DNA of 64,000 bases from Bradyrhizobium sp. 170 (GCF_023101085.1 NZ_CP064703.1:6448001-6512000); one strand, 5' to 3'; numbered from the stretch's first letter, positions 1 through 9,197 are shown. Program-made: numbers and translations. The notes: generated by a model not told the origin, from the sequence alone.

Positions 1-305
1 AGTCGATCTACATCACCGAGAACGGAACGTCGGGAAGCGACCAGCCGGCCGCGGACGGGACTATCTACGACGTCGATCGCATCATGTACCTGCGCAATTA
101 TTTGACGCAGTTGCGGCGCGCGACGTCCGAGGGGGTGCCCGTGCTTGGATACTTCCTGTGGAGCCTGATGGACAATTTCGAATGGTCGGACGGATATGAA
201 CAGCGCTTCGGCCTCTACCATGTCGACTTCGAGACCAAGCGCCGGACGCCCAAGCTGAGCGCTTCATTCTATCGCGAGACGATCGCGCGAAACGCGGTGG
301 CGTAG
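1..305 (+). CDS. GH1 family beta-glucosidase, C-terminal end (gene starts before the window)
   Basis: Only the last ~100 codons are present, in the frame that begins at base 3. The peptide YITENG near the left edge is the glycoside hydrolase family 1 nucleophile motif, with Glu as the catalytic nucleophile. It is followed about 50 residues later by GYFLWSLMDNFEWSDGY and FGLYHVDFETKRRTPK, the conserved C-terminal aglycone-site block of GH1 enzymes. The family hydrolyses terminal beta-linked glucose (or related sugars) from oligosaccharides and glycosides in the cytoplasm. The stop is TAG at 303-305. The next gene converges on it 22 bp away, so this is the end of its transcription unit. Substrate specificity cannot be read from this fragment. 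Confidence 0.93.
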   Translation, partial: SIYITENGTSGSDQPAADGTIYDVDRIMYLRNYLTQLRRATSEGVPVLGYFLWSLMDNFEWSDGYEQRFGLYHVDFETKRRTPKLSASFYRETIARNAVA

Positions 306-327
306 TCAGGCGATCGTCAATCCTTTA

Positions 328-1632
328 TCAATCCTTGCGCAGGCCCTTGCCCAGCGCCTCAAACATCATCGTCTTCAGCGCCAGTTGGATCCGCCCGCCT
401 TGCGTCGGAGCCTGCACCATGCAGACAACGAGCATGTCGTCCTGGGGGTCGACAAAATAGAAACTGCCGCCCGCACCGTCCCAGCGGTATTCGCCGAGCG
501 GCCATGTCGTATTCGGCGGCGGTGAGGTGCGCACGGCAAAGCCGAGACCGAAGCCGCTGCTCGGGCCCGGGAAATAGAAGGGATCGTGAATGATCCTGGT
601 CTCCGGCCCGATCTGATCCGACGTCATCAGCGCGACCGTTTCGGGCTTGAGGTACCGCTTGCCGTCCAGCTCGCCTCCATTCAGCAGCATTTGCAGGAAG
701 CGGGCGTAGTCCCCGGCCGTCGAGACCAGGCCCGCTCCGCCGGATTCCCAGCGCCGCGGCAACGCCGGGTCCCTCATTCCGGCCACCCGAAAACGATCGA
801 CGGGAAATGCCTGGGCAATGCGCGACCACTTCGATTCATCTGCGACATAGTATGCGGTCTCGGACATGCCGAGAGGATCGAACAATCTTTGCTTTTCGAA
901 TTGAAACAGCGTTTGCCCCGAGGCCACCTCGATGACGCGGCCGAGCACGTCGGTTGAATGGCTGTAGTTCCAGCGCACTGCGGGCTGATCGGCGAGCGGC
1001 AGTGTCGCGATCCGGTCGGCGAATTCGGCGTTATCGAAGTCGCCGGCGTATAGCTGGGGTTTGGCATAGAGCTTCTGCACCGCGGTTTCGCCGAAGAAGC
1101 CGTAAGTGATACCCGACGTGTGCCGCAGCAGATCCCTGATCGTGATCGGGCGCTTCAACGGCTCGAGCTTAAGCGGATACTGTCCTGCTTCATCGGAAAG
1201 ATCGACGCCGACTTTCGCATCCGCAAAGGCGCGAATGTATTTCGACACGGGATCATCGAGGGCCAGCTTGCCGTCGTCGACCAGCATCATTGCGGCAACC
1301 GACGTGACGGCTTTCGACATCGAATAGATCTGGAAAATCGTGTCCGGCGTCATCGGCTGGCCGGTCGCCGGATCGCGCACGCCGAAACTTTGCAAATAGA
1401 CCGGCTTGCCGTGCTGCTGGATCAGCAGGACTGCGCCGGGAATCTTGCCGGTCGTGACTTCGTTGCGAACGTAGTCGGCGATCTGTTCAAGGGCCGCGCG
1501 TGAGAAAGTTGGCGCATTCGGCGCTTTCGGCTCGGCTCGCACGTCGCGCAGCCATCCGGCGGCCAGGAGAATGGCCAGCGCCGCTACAATAAGGGTGCGC
1601 CCTGCGGCGCCGCTAGTTCTCCAGCGCTTCAT
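328..1632 (-). CDS. serine hydrolase, class C beta-lactamase / EstB family (copy 1)
   Basis: 434 aa. An N-terminal signal peptide or anchor (hydrophobic run at about residues 13-27, ending VRAEP) points to export. The beta-lactamase-fold hydrolase domain carries the SxxK motif as SMSK (Ser104, Lys107) and a Tyr motif NYSHSTDVLG (Tyr223) at the place of the class C YxN. GGAGLVSTAGDYARF is typical of the esterase/D-aminopeptidase branch. Such proteins are usually periplasmic esterases or peptidases and only rarely antibiotic-hydrolysing. The start codon lies 20 bp inside the end of the upstream paralogue (1613-2896), so the two genes are probably translationally coupled and arose by tandem duplication. 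The substrate is unknown. Confidence 0.9.
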   Translation of the reverse strand: MKRWRTSGAAGRTLIVAALAILLAAGWLRDVRAEPKAPNAPTFSRAALEQIADYVRNEVTTGKIPGAVLLIQQHGKPVYLQSFGVRDPATGQPMTPDTIFQIYSMSKAVTSVAAMMLVDDGKLALDDPVSKYIRAFADAKVGVDLSDEAGQYPLKLEPLKRPITIRDLLRHTSGITYGFFGETAVQKLYAKPQLYAGDFDNAEFADRIATLPLADQPAVRWNYSHSTDVLGRVIEVASGQTLFQFEKQRLFDPLGMSETAYYVADESKWSRIAQAFPVDRFRVAGMRDPALPRRWESGGAGLVSTAGDYARFLQMLLNGGELDGKRYLKPETVALMTSDQIGPETRIIHDPFYFPGPSSGFGLGFAVRTSPPPNTTWPLGEYRWDGAGGSFYFVDPQDDMLVVCMVQAPTQGGRIQLALKTMMFEALGKGLRKD

Positions 1633-2896
1633 AGACCAACTGCTTCAGCGTCCGCTGGACGCGCTGGCGCTCTGTCGGCGTCTGCTCCAGCACCACGAAG
1701 AACATGTCCTGCTTGCGGTCGACCACCATATAGCAGCCGGCCGCGCCGTCCCATTTCAGTTCGCCGAGCGATCCCGGCGGCGGCGGCTTGGCGTTGCCGG
1801 GGTCGGTGCGCACGGCGAGCCCAAGCCCCATGCCGAAACCGTCACCGGGGAAATAGTAATGGTCCCGCGCAACACCAGAGCCCTTGCCGGCATGGTCCGA
1901 TGTCATCAGCTCGAACGTCTTCGGGCTGAGATAGGTCTTGCCCTCGAACGTACCGCCATTGAGCAGCATTTGCGCAAATTTCGAGAAGTCCGACATGGTC
2001 GAAACCATGCCGCCGCTGGCGGATTCCCACTTCTGGCGAACCTCGGTCCTGTACAGGCGGCCGACCCGGAAATCACTGTCGTTCGGCAACGGCTGGGCGA
2101 GCCGCTGCAGCCTCTCCGGTTCGGTAACGAAGAAGCCGGTGTCGGTCATGCCGAGCGGATCGAGCAGTTTTTCCTTTTCGATCTCGAGCAATGATTTGCC
2201 GGACACGATCTCCATGATCCGCGCCAGGATGTCGGTGGAATGGCCGTATTGCCAGAGCGCTCCCGGCTGGTTGTGCAGCGGCAGCCTGGCGATCCGCTCG
2301 GCTAATTCGGCAAGGTCGAATTCGCCCGCATAGATGTTGGCCTCCTTGTAGGCCTTGCGCACCAGACTGTCGCCGTAGAAGCCATAGGTGATGCCGGAGG
2401 TATGACGCATCAGGTCGAGAATGGTAATAGGCTTGGTCAGCGCCACCAGTTCGAGCGTCTTGGTACCGTCCTCGGCCTTTTTCTCCTCACCGACCTTCAT
2501 ATTGGCGAAGGAGGGAATGTACTTCGAAACGGGATCGTCGAGCTTGATCTTGCCGTCCTGGATCAACTGCATCGCTACGACAGAGGTGATCGCCTTGGTC
2601 AACGAAGACAGGCGGAAGATGGTCTTGTCATTGATCGGCGTCTTGGACACCACGTCCTGAACGCCGAAGGTTTCGTGATAGACAGGCTTGCCGTGCTGCT
2701 GGATCAGGACATTCGCGCCGGCGATCTTGCCGGTCGACACCTCGTTCTTGAAGAACTCGGTGATCTTCGCAAGCTTGTCCTGGTTGAAACGCGCGCCTGC
2801 GGGAATATCGAATGTGCCTTCGGCGCGAACCGGCGGCGCTGCCGCCAGCATCAGCGCGCTACAGGCGAGCGCGCGCAGCAATACACGTGAATTCAT
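1613..2896 (-). CDS. serine hydrolase, class C beta-lactamase / EstB family (copy 2)
   Basis: 427 aa from the ATG at 2896, chosen because a strong GGAGG lies just upstream and a clean signal peptide follows (MNSRVLLRALACSALMLAA, cleavage near VRAEG). A longer frame to 2974 lacks these features. The SxxK motif is SLTK (Ser98, Lys101), and YGHSTDIL matches the Tyr motif of the downstream copy. GKPVYHETFGVQD and GGMVSTMSDFSKF align along the full length with copy 1. It is first in a two-gene leftward operon and overlaps copy 1 by 20 bp. It is an exported serine esterase or peptidase of unknown substrate; assignment to true beta-lactamase activity would not be justified. Confidence 0.9.
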   Translation of the reverse strand: MNSRVLLRALACSALMLAAAPPVRAEGTFDIPAGARFNQDKLAKITEFFKNEVSTGKIAGANVLIQQHGKPVYHETFGVQDVVSKTPINDKTIFRLSSLTKAITSVVAMQLIQDGKIKLDDPVSKYIPSFANMKVGEEKKAEDGTKTLELVALTKPITILDLMRHTSGITYGFYGDSLVRKAYKEANIYAGEFDLAELAERIARLPLHNQPGALWQYGHSTDILARIMEIVSGKSLLEIEKEKLLDPLGMTDTGFFVTEPERLQRLAQPLPNDSDFRVGRLYRTEVRQKWESASGGMVSTMSDFSKFAQMLLNGGTFEGKTYLSPKTFELMTSDHAGKGSGVARDHYYFPGDGFGMGLGLAVRTDPGNAKPPPPGSLGELKWDGAAGCYMVVDRKQDMFFVVLEQTPTERQRVQRTLKQLVYEALEN

Positions 2897-3074
2897 TGGA
2901 CCCCTCCGGAATTCGAAGGGCAGTGTAACGAACGCGTGATCAGGCACAAGGCCTGCCGAAGGCCGTTTGTCCATTCCCTAATCATCCGCCGTTCCGGTGA
3001 GAAATGATGCTATATCAGGAATCCTCGACGTTTTCAGGTTGATCTGTTCGGGGCGCTCTGGAGCACATCGCCGG

Positions 3075-3683
3075 ATGTTCAAGCTAATTTCGGCTCCGAT
3101 ACGAAGCTTGGTCAGATTTCCTCTAGTTCAATTCGCCATTGTGGTTGGACTAATTCTGTGGCTGCAAGCGGCTGACGATAAATCGATATCCGGCCAAATC
3201 TTCAACGGCCTCGACAAGCTCGTAGAGTCCACGGTGCAAATGACTTCCGCAATGTTCACTGTAAAGTCTTTCACCAGATCCTGGCTCACATTTGGTTTTA
3301 TGATTGCATACGTCTATCTCGTTTGGTTTCTAGCACTGTGGCTTGTGCGCCTTTTGACCGGCGCCGCGGTTGACTTCGCGGGTCGGCGTAACTTGCTCTA
3401 TCTGAGAGGCTCCATCGCGCGAGAACGTGGGATTGGGGCTTATCGCGCTTGGGTGCCGTTGGAGAGGATTAGACCTCCCGGCGTTCCTCAGCGAGAGTGG
3501 GAAGAGAAATTTGCATGGCCGGCCAATAATTCGCCGCCTTATCCGCCGCTCGGATACCGCGTGTTGCGCGGGTTTTCTTTCTATGCGGCCTCGATCTTGA
3601 TTGTGGTTCTTCTGCTGCAATTTTTCACGCCGTTCCCGGTCCTGACCTGGATTACCGGATGGCCGACGGCGAAAGCGCTGTAA
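3075..3683 (+). CDS. hypothetical membrane protein
   Basis: 202 aa from the ATG at 3075, preceded by GGAG at a spacing of 11; an in-frame GTG at 2997 would add 26 residues without a visible ribosome site. Three hydrophobic segments can be seen: FPLVQFAIVVGLILWL near the start, a pair around FGFMIAYVYLVWFLALWLVRLL, and SFYAASILIVVLLLQFF near the C-terminus. Between the second and third lies a soluble, Arg-rich stretch of about 60 residues (RRNLLYLRGSIARERG to WEEKFAWPANNSPPYPP). I do not recognise the family. It is divergent from the hydrolase pair and ends 2 bp before the convergent macro-domain gene. Confidence 0.65.
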   Translation: MFKLISAPIRSLVRFPLVQFAIVVGLILWLQAADDKSISGQIFNGLDKLVESTVQMTSAMFTVKSFTRSWLTFGFMIAYVYLVWFLALWLVRLLTGAAVDFAGRRNLLYLRGSIARERGIGAYRAWVPLERIRPPGVPQREWEEKFAWPANNSPPYPPLGYRVLRGFSFYAASILIVVLLLQFFTPFPVLTWITGWPTAKAL

Positions 3684-3685
3684 CT

Positions 3686-4204
3686 CTAATCCGCGGCAGG
3701 GCTACCATATGCGGAAAGTGCCTCCTCATGCAGATCGCCGCTGCCCCTGGAAAAGCAGCAAAATATGACGCGGGTCAGCGAGGGCGCCGACGGCAGCGCT
3801 TTTACCGTCGTGGTGACCGCAATTTTCGCGGCACGTTCTGTTGGAAATCGGAAGACGCCGGTCGAAATCGCGGGAAACGCCACAGATTCGAGATTGTTGT
3901 CACGGCAAAGCTCGATCGCACGGCGATAGCACGAGGCGAGCTGCTCATCCTCCCCACGATTACCACCGTACCAGATCGGCCCGACGGCATGGATCACATG
4001 ACGCGCTGGAAGGAGATATCCCTTGGTGATTTTGGCGTCGCCGGTTTCGCAGCCATTGAGCGTGCGGCACTCAGCCAGCAACTCGGCCCCGGCCGCTTCA
4101 TGGATCGCGCCATCGACGCCGCCCCCGCCGAGCAGCGACGAATTCGCGGCGTTGACGATGGCGTCAACGCGCAGCGTGGTGATGTCGGCAACAATGACTT
4201 CCAC
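3686..4204 (-). CDS. macro domain protein (O-acetyl-ADP-ribose deacetylase type)
   Basis: 172 aa with a GTG start at 4204. The whole protein is one macro domain. [29 protein letters not shown] is split here by the conserved Asn pair and the GGGGVDGAI loop that bind ADP-ribose and form the deacetylase site, and [12 protein letters not shown] is the second phosphate-binding loop. YmdB-like members hydrolyse O-acetyl-ADP-ribose or remove ADP-ribose from acidic residues. It lies directly downstream of the glutaredoxin gene on the same strand, with the start 33 bp before the grxD stop region is cleared (overlap begins at 4237), so co-transcription is likely. The C-terminal 20 residues are divergent. 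The start is uncertain because the frame stays open upstream. Confidence 0.88.
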   Translation of the reverse strand: MEVIVADITTLRVDAIVNAANSSLLGGGGVDGAIHEAAGAELLAECRTLNGCETGDAKITKGYLLPARHVIHAVGPIWYGGNRGEDEQLASCYRRAIELCRDNNLESVAFPAISTGVFRFPTERAAKIAVTTTVKALPSAPSLTRVIFCCFSRGSGDLHEEALSAYGSPAAD

Positions 4205-4236
4205 CCGCGCCTTGCCGATCTGGCGCGCGGGAACGC

Positions 4237-4575
4237 TCAGGCCGAAGCCGCCGCGCTGACGGTGACGCCCTTGTCGGCGAACAGCTGCTGCAATTCACCG
4301 GCCTGGAACATCTCGCGGATGATGTCGCAGCCGCCGACGAATTCGCCCTTGACGTAGAGCTGCGGGATCGTCGGCCAGTTCGAATATTCCTTGATGCCAT
4401 TGCGAAGTTCGGCGGATTCCAGGACGTTCAGGCCCTTGTAGCCGACGCCGACGTGGTCGAGGATCTGCACCACCTGGCCGGAGAAACCGCACTGCGGAAA
4501 CTGCGGCGTCCCCTTCATGAACAGCACGACGTCGTTCGACTTCACTTCGTTGGCGATAAATTGTTCGATGCTCAT
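4237..4575 (-). CDS. grxD: monothiol glutaredoxin, Grx4/GrxD type
   Basis: 112 aa from the ATG at 4575, which has AGGAAG seven bases upstream; an upstream in-frame start at 4596 is less likely. The single-cysteine active site CGFS (within [16 protein letters not shown]) defines the monothiol class that binds a [2Fe-2S] cluster with glutathione. [19 protein letters not shown] carries the cis-Pro and the second glutathione-binding motif. The family traffics Fe-S clusters and partners with BolA. A bolA gene is present in this window, though 4.6 kb away (9198-9452) and not adjacent as in many genomes. The macro-domain gene follows it. Confidence 0.96.
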   Translation of the reverse strand: MSIEQFIANEVKSNDVVLFMKGTPQFPQCGFSGQVVQILDHVGVGYKGLNVLESAELRNGIKEYSNWPTIPQLYVKGEFVGGCDIIREMFQAGELQQLFADKGVTVSAAASA

Positions 4576-4865
4576 ATTCGCTTCCTTTTGGGGCACAGCG
4601 CCCGGCGGGCCGGCTCGTCCCGTGTAACTTGGTTACTTGCCATATATGTAGCCCAAAGCGTTGTGCATCCAAAGTAAAATGGCGGGCATCTGGCATGCCC
4701 GGACCCGCTTGAGGCCCCCGGCACGGCCCGCGCTCATAGTCTGACGGCATTAATATCATCGCGGGGGAAGGCTTTTTTCCCGGAACGGAACCCCTATTTA
4801 GGACGGACTGCCCGCCGGGAACCAGTTTCCCGGGCCAACGTTCTCTCCCTTGACCGGAGACACCA

Positions 4866-6116
4866 GTGACGAAACCAGTAGCCGCCGCCGAGTTCGCGCC
4901 CCCCGCCCCGTCACTTTTTTCCGATTCAGGCACCCTCGCCCAGAATTTGGTGGAGGCCTATCTGGCCGTCCGCGGCGAGACCGAGCGCCGGGCCGCGCCC
5001 TTGAGCCCCGAGGACCAGCTGATCCAGTCGATGCCGGACGCCAGCCCGGCCAAATGGCATCGCGCCCATACCACCTGGTTCTTCGAGCAATTCCTGCTCG
5101 GCGAGCATTGCGAGGGTTACCAGCCGTTCCACCCGGACTACGCGTTTTTGTTCAATTCCTACTATGTCAGCGCCGGTCCGCGGCATGCCCGTCATCAGCG
5201 CGGGCATTTGACCCGCCCGAGCGCCGACGAGGTCACCGCCTATCGCCGGCATGTCGACGCCGCCGTGGTCAAGTTCTTCCAGACCGCCGGCGAGGAGCGC
5301 CTCGCCAAGCTCGCACCACTGGTCGAGGTCGGCCTCAACCACGAACAGCAGCATCAGGAATTGATGCTGACCGACATCCTGCACGCCTTTGCGCAAAACC
5401 CGATCCCGCCGGCATACGATCCGTCATGGCGCTTCCCGGCGTCGCATCGCGGCGGCGATGAATGGGTCACCCTCAACGAGGGCATCCACACCGTAGGCCA
5501 CAGCGACGACAGCTTCCATTTCGACAATGAAAAGCCCGCGCACCGCGCCCTCGTCGGCCCGGTCAGGCTCGCCCGCAACCTCGTCACCAATGCCGAATGG
5601 CTCGCCTTCATGAAGGACGGCGGATACGGCACGGCTACGCTGTGGCTGATGGACGGTTTTGCCACGGTCACTAATGAAGGCTGGGAGGCCCCCGGCCACT
5701 GGCGCCAGGTCGACGGCGAATGGCGGATCATGACGCTCGGCGGGTTACAGCCGGTCGACCCTTCAGCCCCGGTCAGCCATGTCAGCTATTACGAGGCGGA
5801 CGCGTTCGCACGCTGGGCCGGCCGCCATCTGCCGACCGAAATGGAGTGGGAGGTCGCCGCCCGCGCCGGCCACCTCAACGACGCCTTCGGCATCGTCTGG
5901 CAGTGGACCCGCAGCGCCTATTCCCCCTACCCCGGCTACCGCGCCATCGAGGGCGCGCTCGGGGAATATAACGGCAAGTTCATGGTCAACCAGCTGGTGC
6001 TGCGCGGCTCCTCGCTTGGAACTCCACCCGGCCACAGCCGTATCACCTATCGCAACTTCTTCTATCCCTTCCATCGCTGGCAATTCACGGGGTTACGCCT
6101 CGCCGATTACGCCTGA
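4866..6116 (+). CDS. egtB: ergothioneine biosynthesis protein EgtB (sulfoxide synthase)
   Basis: 416 aa from a GTG at 4866 preceded by GGAG. EgtB is a non-haem iron enzyme that joins hercynine (N-alpha-trimethylhistidine) to a cysteine or gamma-glutamylcysteine thiol with O2. The N-terminal DinB-like domain has KWHRAHTTWFFEQF (His68) and NHEQQHQELMLTDI (His159 and His163), the three-His iron site of the family. The C-terminal two thirds is a formylglycine-generating-enzyme-like fold ending in SRITYRNFFYPFHRWQFTG. The gene is followed 47 bp later by egtD on the same strand. The leader holds a small hairpin (4815-4833) and is shared with the divergent grxD. No egtA, egtC or egtE is visible nearby. 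Confidence 0.96.
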   Translation: MTKPVAAAEFAPPAPSLFSDSGTLAQNLVEAYLAVRGETERRAAPLSPEDQLIQSMPDASPAKWHRAHTTWFFEQFLLGEHCEGYQPFHPDYAFLFNSYYVSAGPRHARHQRGHLTRPSADEVTAYRRHVDAAVVKFFQTAGEERLAKLAPLVEVGLNHEQQHQELMLTDILHAFAQNPIPPAYDPSWRFPASHRGGDEWVTLNEGIHTVGHSDDSFHFDNEKPAHRALVGPVRLARNLVTNAEWLAFMKDGGYGTATLWLMDGFATVTNEGWEAPGHWRQVDGEWRIMTLGGLQPVDPSAPVSHVSYYEADAFARWAGRHLPTEMEWEVAARAGHLNDAFGIVWQWTRSAYSPYPGYRAIEGALGEYNGKFMVNQLVLRGSSLGTPPGHSRITYRNFFYPFHRWQFTGLRLADYA

Positions 6117-6163
6117 AATTTCCGATCATCGAAGCGCGCCGGAAGCGCGTTCAGGAGAGTATC

Positions 6164-7135
6164 ATGAATGTGCACGCCGCCGCTTTGGCCCAAAGCTACC
6201 CGTTCGATGAGCAGACCTCGGCCTTCGCCGGAGATGTGATCGGCGATCTGTCGCAATTTCCCAAGCGCCTGTCGCCGAAATATTTCTATGACGCGACGGG
6301 CTCGGAGCTGTTCGAGCAGATCACGGTTCTTCCGGAATATTATCCGACCCGCACCGAGCTCGGCATCTTGCGCAACCGCGGCGACGAGATCGCGGATATC
6401 ATTCCGAAGGGCGCAGCACTGGTGGAATTCGGCGCCGGCGCGACCACCAAGGTCCGCCTGCTGCTGGAGCGCTGCGATTTCGGCGCCTATGTCCCGGTCG
6501 ACATTTCCGGCGACTTCCTGAACGCGCAGGCCAGCACCTTGCGCAAGGATTTTCCCGAACTCGGCGTCCATCCGGTTGCCGCCGATTTCACCGCGCCGTT
6601 TGCGCTGCCGGCCGAAATCGAAGGGATGCCCAAGGTCGGGTTCTTTCCGGGATCGACGCTCGGCAATTTCGAGCCGCACGAAGCACAAGCCTTCCTGCGC
6701 AGCGCGCGCGAAATTCTCGGCGAAGGCGCGCAGATGATCATCGGCGTCGATCTCGAAAAGAACGAGCGGGTGCTTTACGATGCCTATAACGACGCTGCCG
6801 GCGTCACCGCGCGATTCAATCTCAACGTTCTGGTCCGCATCAACCGCGAGCTCGGCGGCAATTTCGACGTTTCCGCCTTCATGCACCGCTCGGTCTATAA
6901 CCGCGAGCGCCATCGCATCGAGATGCACCTGATCGCCAAGAAGGCGCAGACCGTTCGCATCCTGGGGCGGAATTTTTCATTCCGCCCGGGCGAGAGCATC
7001 CACACCGAGTCGAGCTACAAATACAGCCTCGACCGCTTCACCGCTCTGGCGCGCGACTCCGGCTGGTCGGTACGGGAATCCTGGACCGACCGCGACCGGA
7101 TGTTTTCGGTTCACGCGCTGGCGGCGTCAGCCTGA
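6164..7135 (+). CDS. egtD: L-histidine N-alpha-methyltransferase EgtD
   Basis: 323 aa, ATG at 6164 with AGGAG six bases upstream. It transfers three methyl groups from S-adenosylmethionine to histidine to give hercynine, the substrate of EgtB encoded just upstream. Family signatures are PKYFYDATGSELFEQI near the N-terminus, VEFGAGATTKVRLLLE (SAM-binding loop), FFPGSTLGNFEP, and INRELGGNFDVSAF in the C-terminal substrate region. Length is as usual for the family (about 320 aa). The order egtB-egtD is the common proteobacterial two-gene arrangement. The gene is followed by the convergent ORF 7174-7473. Confidence 0.96.
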   Translation: MNVHAAALAQSYPFDEQTSAFAGDVIGDLSQFPKRLSPKYFYDATGSELFEQITVLPEYYPTRTELGILRNRGDEIADIIPKGAALVEFGAGATTKVRLLLERCDFGAYVPVDISGDFLNAQASTLRKDFPELGVHPVAADFTAPFALPAEIEGMPKVGFFPGSTLGNFEPHEAQAFLRSAREILGEGAQMIIGVDLEKNERVLYDAYNDAAGVTARFNLNVLVRINRELGGNFDVSAFMHRSVYNRERHRIEMHLIAKKAQTVRILGRNFSFRPGESIHTESSYKYSLDRFTALARDSGWSVRESWTDRDRMFSVHALAASA

Positions 7136-7173
7136 GGAGTGGTCGCAAGCTTTGCAGTTCGGGTCTTTGCAGT

Positions 7174-7473
7174 TCATGTCTTGCAGTCCGATCTCCTGCG
7201 CTCCGGTCGCATCCTGCGTGTTGGAGCGATCCGGGGCGCGGCGGATATCCAGTCATCGAATAGTCGGTCTGCACCCAGCAGCCACGCGTGAATGATCCGC
7301 CACTTGTCCTGTCCGCGAGACTGGAAGTCCAACAGCGGCGATCCGGCGTCCTGCAGTTCGTGGAAGAACTTCAACGAGTCTTTTCCAGTGGGCCTGTCCT
7401 GCTCGATCGACTGCGTCAATATCCAGCGATCCCACTCCTGAATGATGCGTACTCTTGCTTCACTTTGTTTCAT
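7174..7473 (-). CDS. hypothetical protein
   Basis: 99 aa from the ATG at 7473 (a longer frame begins at 7509). It is rich in charged and aromatic residues: EWDRWILTQSI, DKWRIIHAWLLG and RLFDDWISAAP. There is no signal peptide or membrane segment. The first 75 residues look like a folded conserved domain. The last 20 are Arg-rich and overlap a run of three imperfect repeats of a TTTGCAGTTC-like unit at about 7150-7190, so the C-terminus may be recently altered. I do not recognise the family. The gene converges on egtD. Confidence 0.55.
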   Translation of the reverse strand: MKQSEARVRIIQEWDRWILTQSIEQDRPTGKDSLKFFHELQDAGSPLLDFQSRGQDKWRIIHAWLLGADRLFDDWISAAPRIAPTRRMRPERRRSDCKT

Positions 7474-7737
7474 AGGCGCGTATTCCCGCCACGGCAGCCC
7501 CGTGGGCACTGAGTGAATCGCGCTGGTCTAGGTCTGATGGAAAGGTGCTACGCCGCCGCGCGTCCCCGCACCTTTGCCGCGCCCACTATAGACAAACTTC
7601 TTAACAAATCTTCATCTTTATCGATCCGCCCGCAAAACGCTCCATCTGCGCTTCCGTTTGCCCTTCGAAACGTCCAACTTTTGACGCGGACTCAGTCGAA
7701 TTTCTGCGGCAGGCTCGGCTAGGGGTGAGTTCGTGCC

Positions 7738-7986
7738 ATGGGGATGTCAGTCATGGGAAATGCGTATCCAACGTCCGGCCATCGGAGGGAATTTTCCAGC
7801 TCGTCGTCCGTTCACGCGGACTCGGCTTGGGATCAAGAGGCGGACACCGAACGGGCGTCCCTCATCGAGGAGAACGCCAGACTGCGGGCGCTCGTCGTGC
7901 AATTGTCAACTCTCGTTCTTCGAAACGTCGTCGATCAGCACAACACCTCGCCAATCATGCCGGTCAGGCGATCGCTGCCTGATTAA
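7738..7986 (+). CDS. small hypothetical protein with leucine-rich helix
   Basis: 82 aa; ATG at 7738, with an alternative ATG at 7753. The first 35 residues are Ser-rich and disordered. The middle, ERASLIEENARLRALVVQLS, is a strong amphipathic, probably coiled-coil helix with leucine spacing, followed by TLVLRNVVDQ. This looks like a small protein type that I associate with Bradyrhizobium, with no known function. Its TAA stop overlaps tail-to-tail with the stop of the convergent ltrA (bases 7983-7986). Confidence 0.6.
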   Translation: MGMSVMGNAYPTSGHRREFSSSSSVHADSAWDQEADTERASLIEENARLRALVVQLSTLVLRNVVDQHNTSPIMPVRRSLPD

Positions 7987-9170
7987 GGGTGCTGCTCTGC
8001 CGGACCGGATTGCAGCGAGATCGATTCCCACACCGCGACCCCGATCATGATCGCGGTGGTCAGAATCGATAGCATTAGCGGCGACAGCTCGCTTGCGAAC
8101 CAGGCGAGCACGCAGAGTGCGACGATACCGGCCCCATGCGAGAGCTGAAGGAAGCCGCGAAAGCTGTGCTTGAACAGGACGGTCCCGAACAGAAACAGCA
8201 AGGGACCTCCGATCGCGCTTATCACCGTCTTGAGATCGGAATGCCCGCTCGGGTGTTTGAGCACGAGCTCGTCGGCCACCGCCGCCACGATGATGCCGGC
8301 AACGATCGGCATGTGCAGATAGGTATAGGCCAGACGCGCCAGCCTTCCCGGCTCGCTCGATTTTGAAAGCTGCTCTGAGCCGGCCTCCGCACCGATGTGG
8401 AAATAGATCCACCACATCGCGAGGCTGCCCACAAAGGCTGCGACGAACGCCAGAACGTTTTCGGTCGTCCAGGTGAGTTCGGCAAAGGTCGCACCTATTA
8501 CGACGATGGATTCGCCGAGCGCGATGATGATGAAGAGCGCACAGCGCTCGGCCATGTGGCCGCCTTCGATCGTCCAGTCTGCGACGGAGGACGCGCCATA
8601 TCGGGGAATCCAGAACCGCACCGCCGGCGAAATATATTCGATGGCAAGCGCAATGGCCCACAGCGTCAACCGCGACTGACCTTCCACCACCCCGCCGGCG
8701 ATCCAGAAGATCGCCGACATCGAAAGCCAGGCGGCGATCCGGATGGCATTCATGCGTGCCCGCGGGCGCGACGGCGGCGTGGACAACCATAGAAATATCG
8801 TCTTGCCGACCTGCATCGCCGCATAGGCGATGGCGAACCACAATCCCCGCGCTTCAAACGCGGCCGGGATCGAGGTCGACAGCACCAGCCCGCCAAGCAT
8901 CATCGCAAACAGCAGCAGCCGGACCGGGGTCTTTTCGGGATTGAGCCAGTTGGTGATCCAGGAAGTGAAAACCCACACCCACCACACCGCGAGAAACAGC
9001 ACCGTGACTTGCAGCGCGCCCAGCAGCGAAAAATGGGCGAGCAGCGTGTGCGAGATCTGGGTAACCGCAAAGACGAAGACGAGGTCGAAGAACAGCTCGA
9101 CGTAAGTGACGCGGCTGTGCTGGTGCGGCACGATCGGGCGAAACAGCGCCCCGTGCGGATTGTCCGTCAT
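7983..9170 (-). CDS. ltrA: low temperature requirement protein A (LtrA) family membrane protein
   Basis: 395 aa. The N-terminal signature VTYVELFFDLVFVFAVTQIS is diagnostic of the LtrA family, followed by about ten hydrophobic segments, for example LQVTVLFLAVWWVWVFTSWI, LLFAMMLGGLVL and CALFIIIALGESIVVIGATF. The HMAERCALFIIIALGES block is also conserved. LtrA was named from a Listeria mutant unable to grow in the cold; the molecular function is still unknown. The gene stands alone and is transcribed leftward. bolA lies upstream on the same strand only 27 bp away, so it may be second in a bolA-ltrA unit. Confidence 0.9.
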   Translation of the reverse strand: MTDNPHGALFRPIVPHQHSRVTYVELFFDLVFVFAVTQISHTLLAHFSLLGALQVTVLFLAVWWVWVFTSWITNWLNPEKTPVRLLLFAMMLGGLVLSTSIPAAFEARGLWFAIAYAAMQVGKTIFLWLSTPPSRPRARMNAIRIAAWLSMSAIFWIAGGVVEGQSRLTLWAIALAIEYISPAVRFWIPRYGASSVADWTIEGGHMAERCALFIIIALGESIVVIGATFAELTWTTENVLAFVAAFVGSLAMWWIYFHIGAEAGSEQLSKSSEPGRLARLAYTYLHMPIVAGIIVAAVADELVLKHPSGHSDLKTVISAIGGPLLFLFGTVLFKHSFRGFLQLSHGAGIVALCVLAWFASELSPLMLSILTTAIMIGVAVWESISLQSGPAEQHP

Positions 9171-9197
9171 CGGTGCCCCCGCGTGGTTCGTCGGGGA

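Noticed and set aside
328..2896. The serine hydrolases as AmpC beta-lactamases
   Set aside because: The third (KTG) motif and the YxN Asn are not clear. The pattern fits the broader esterase/peptidase branch.
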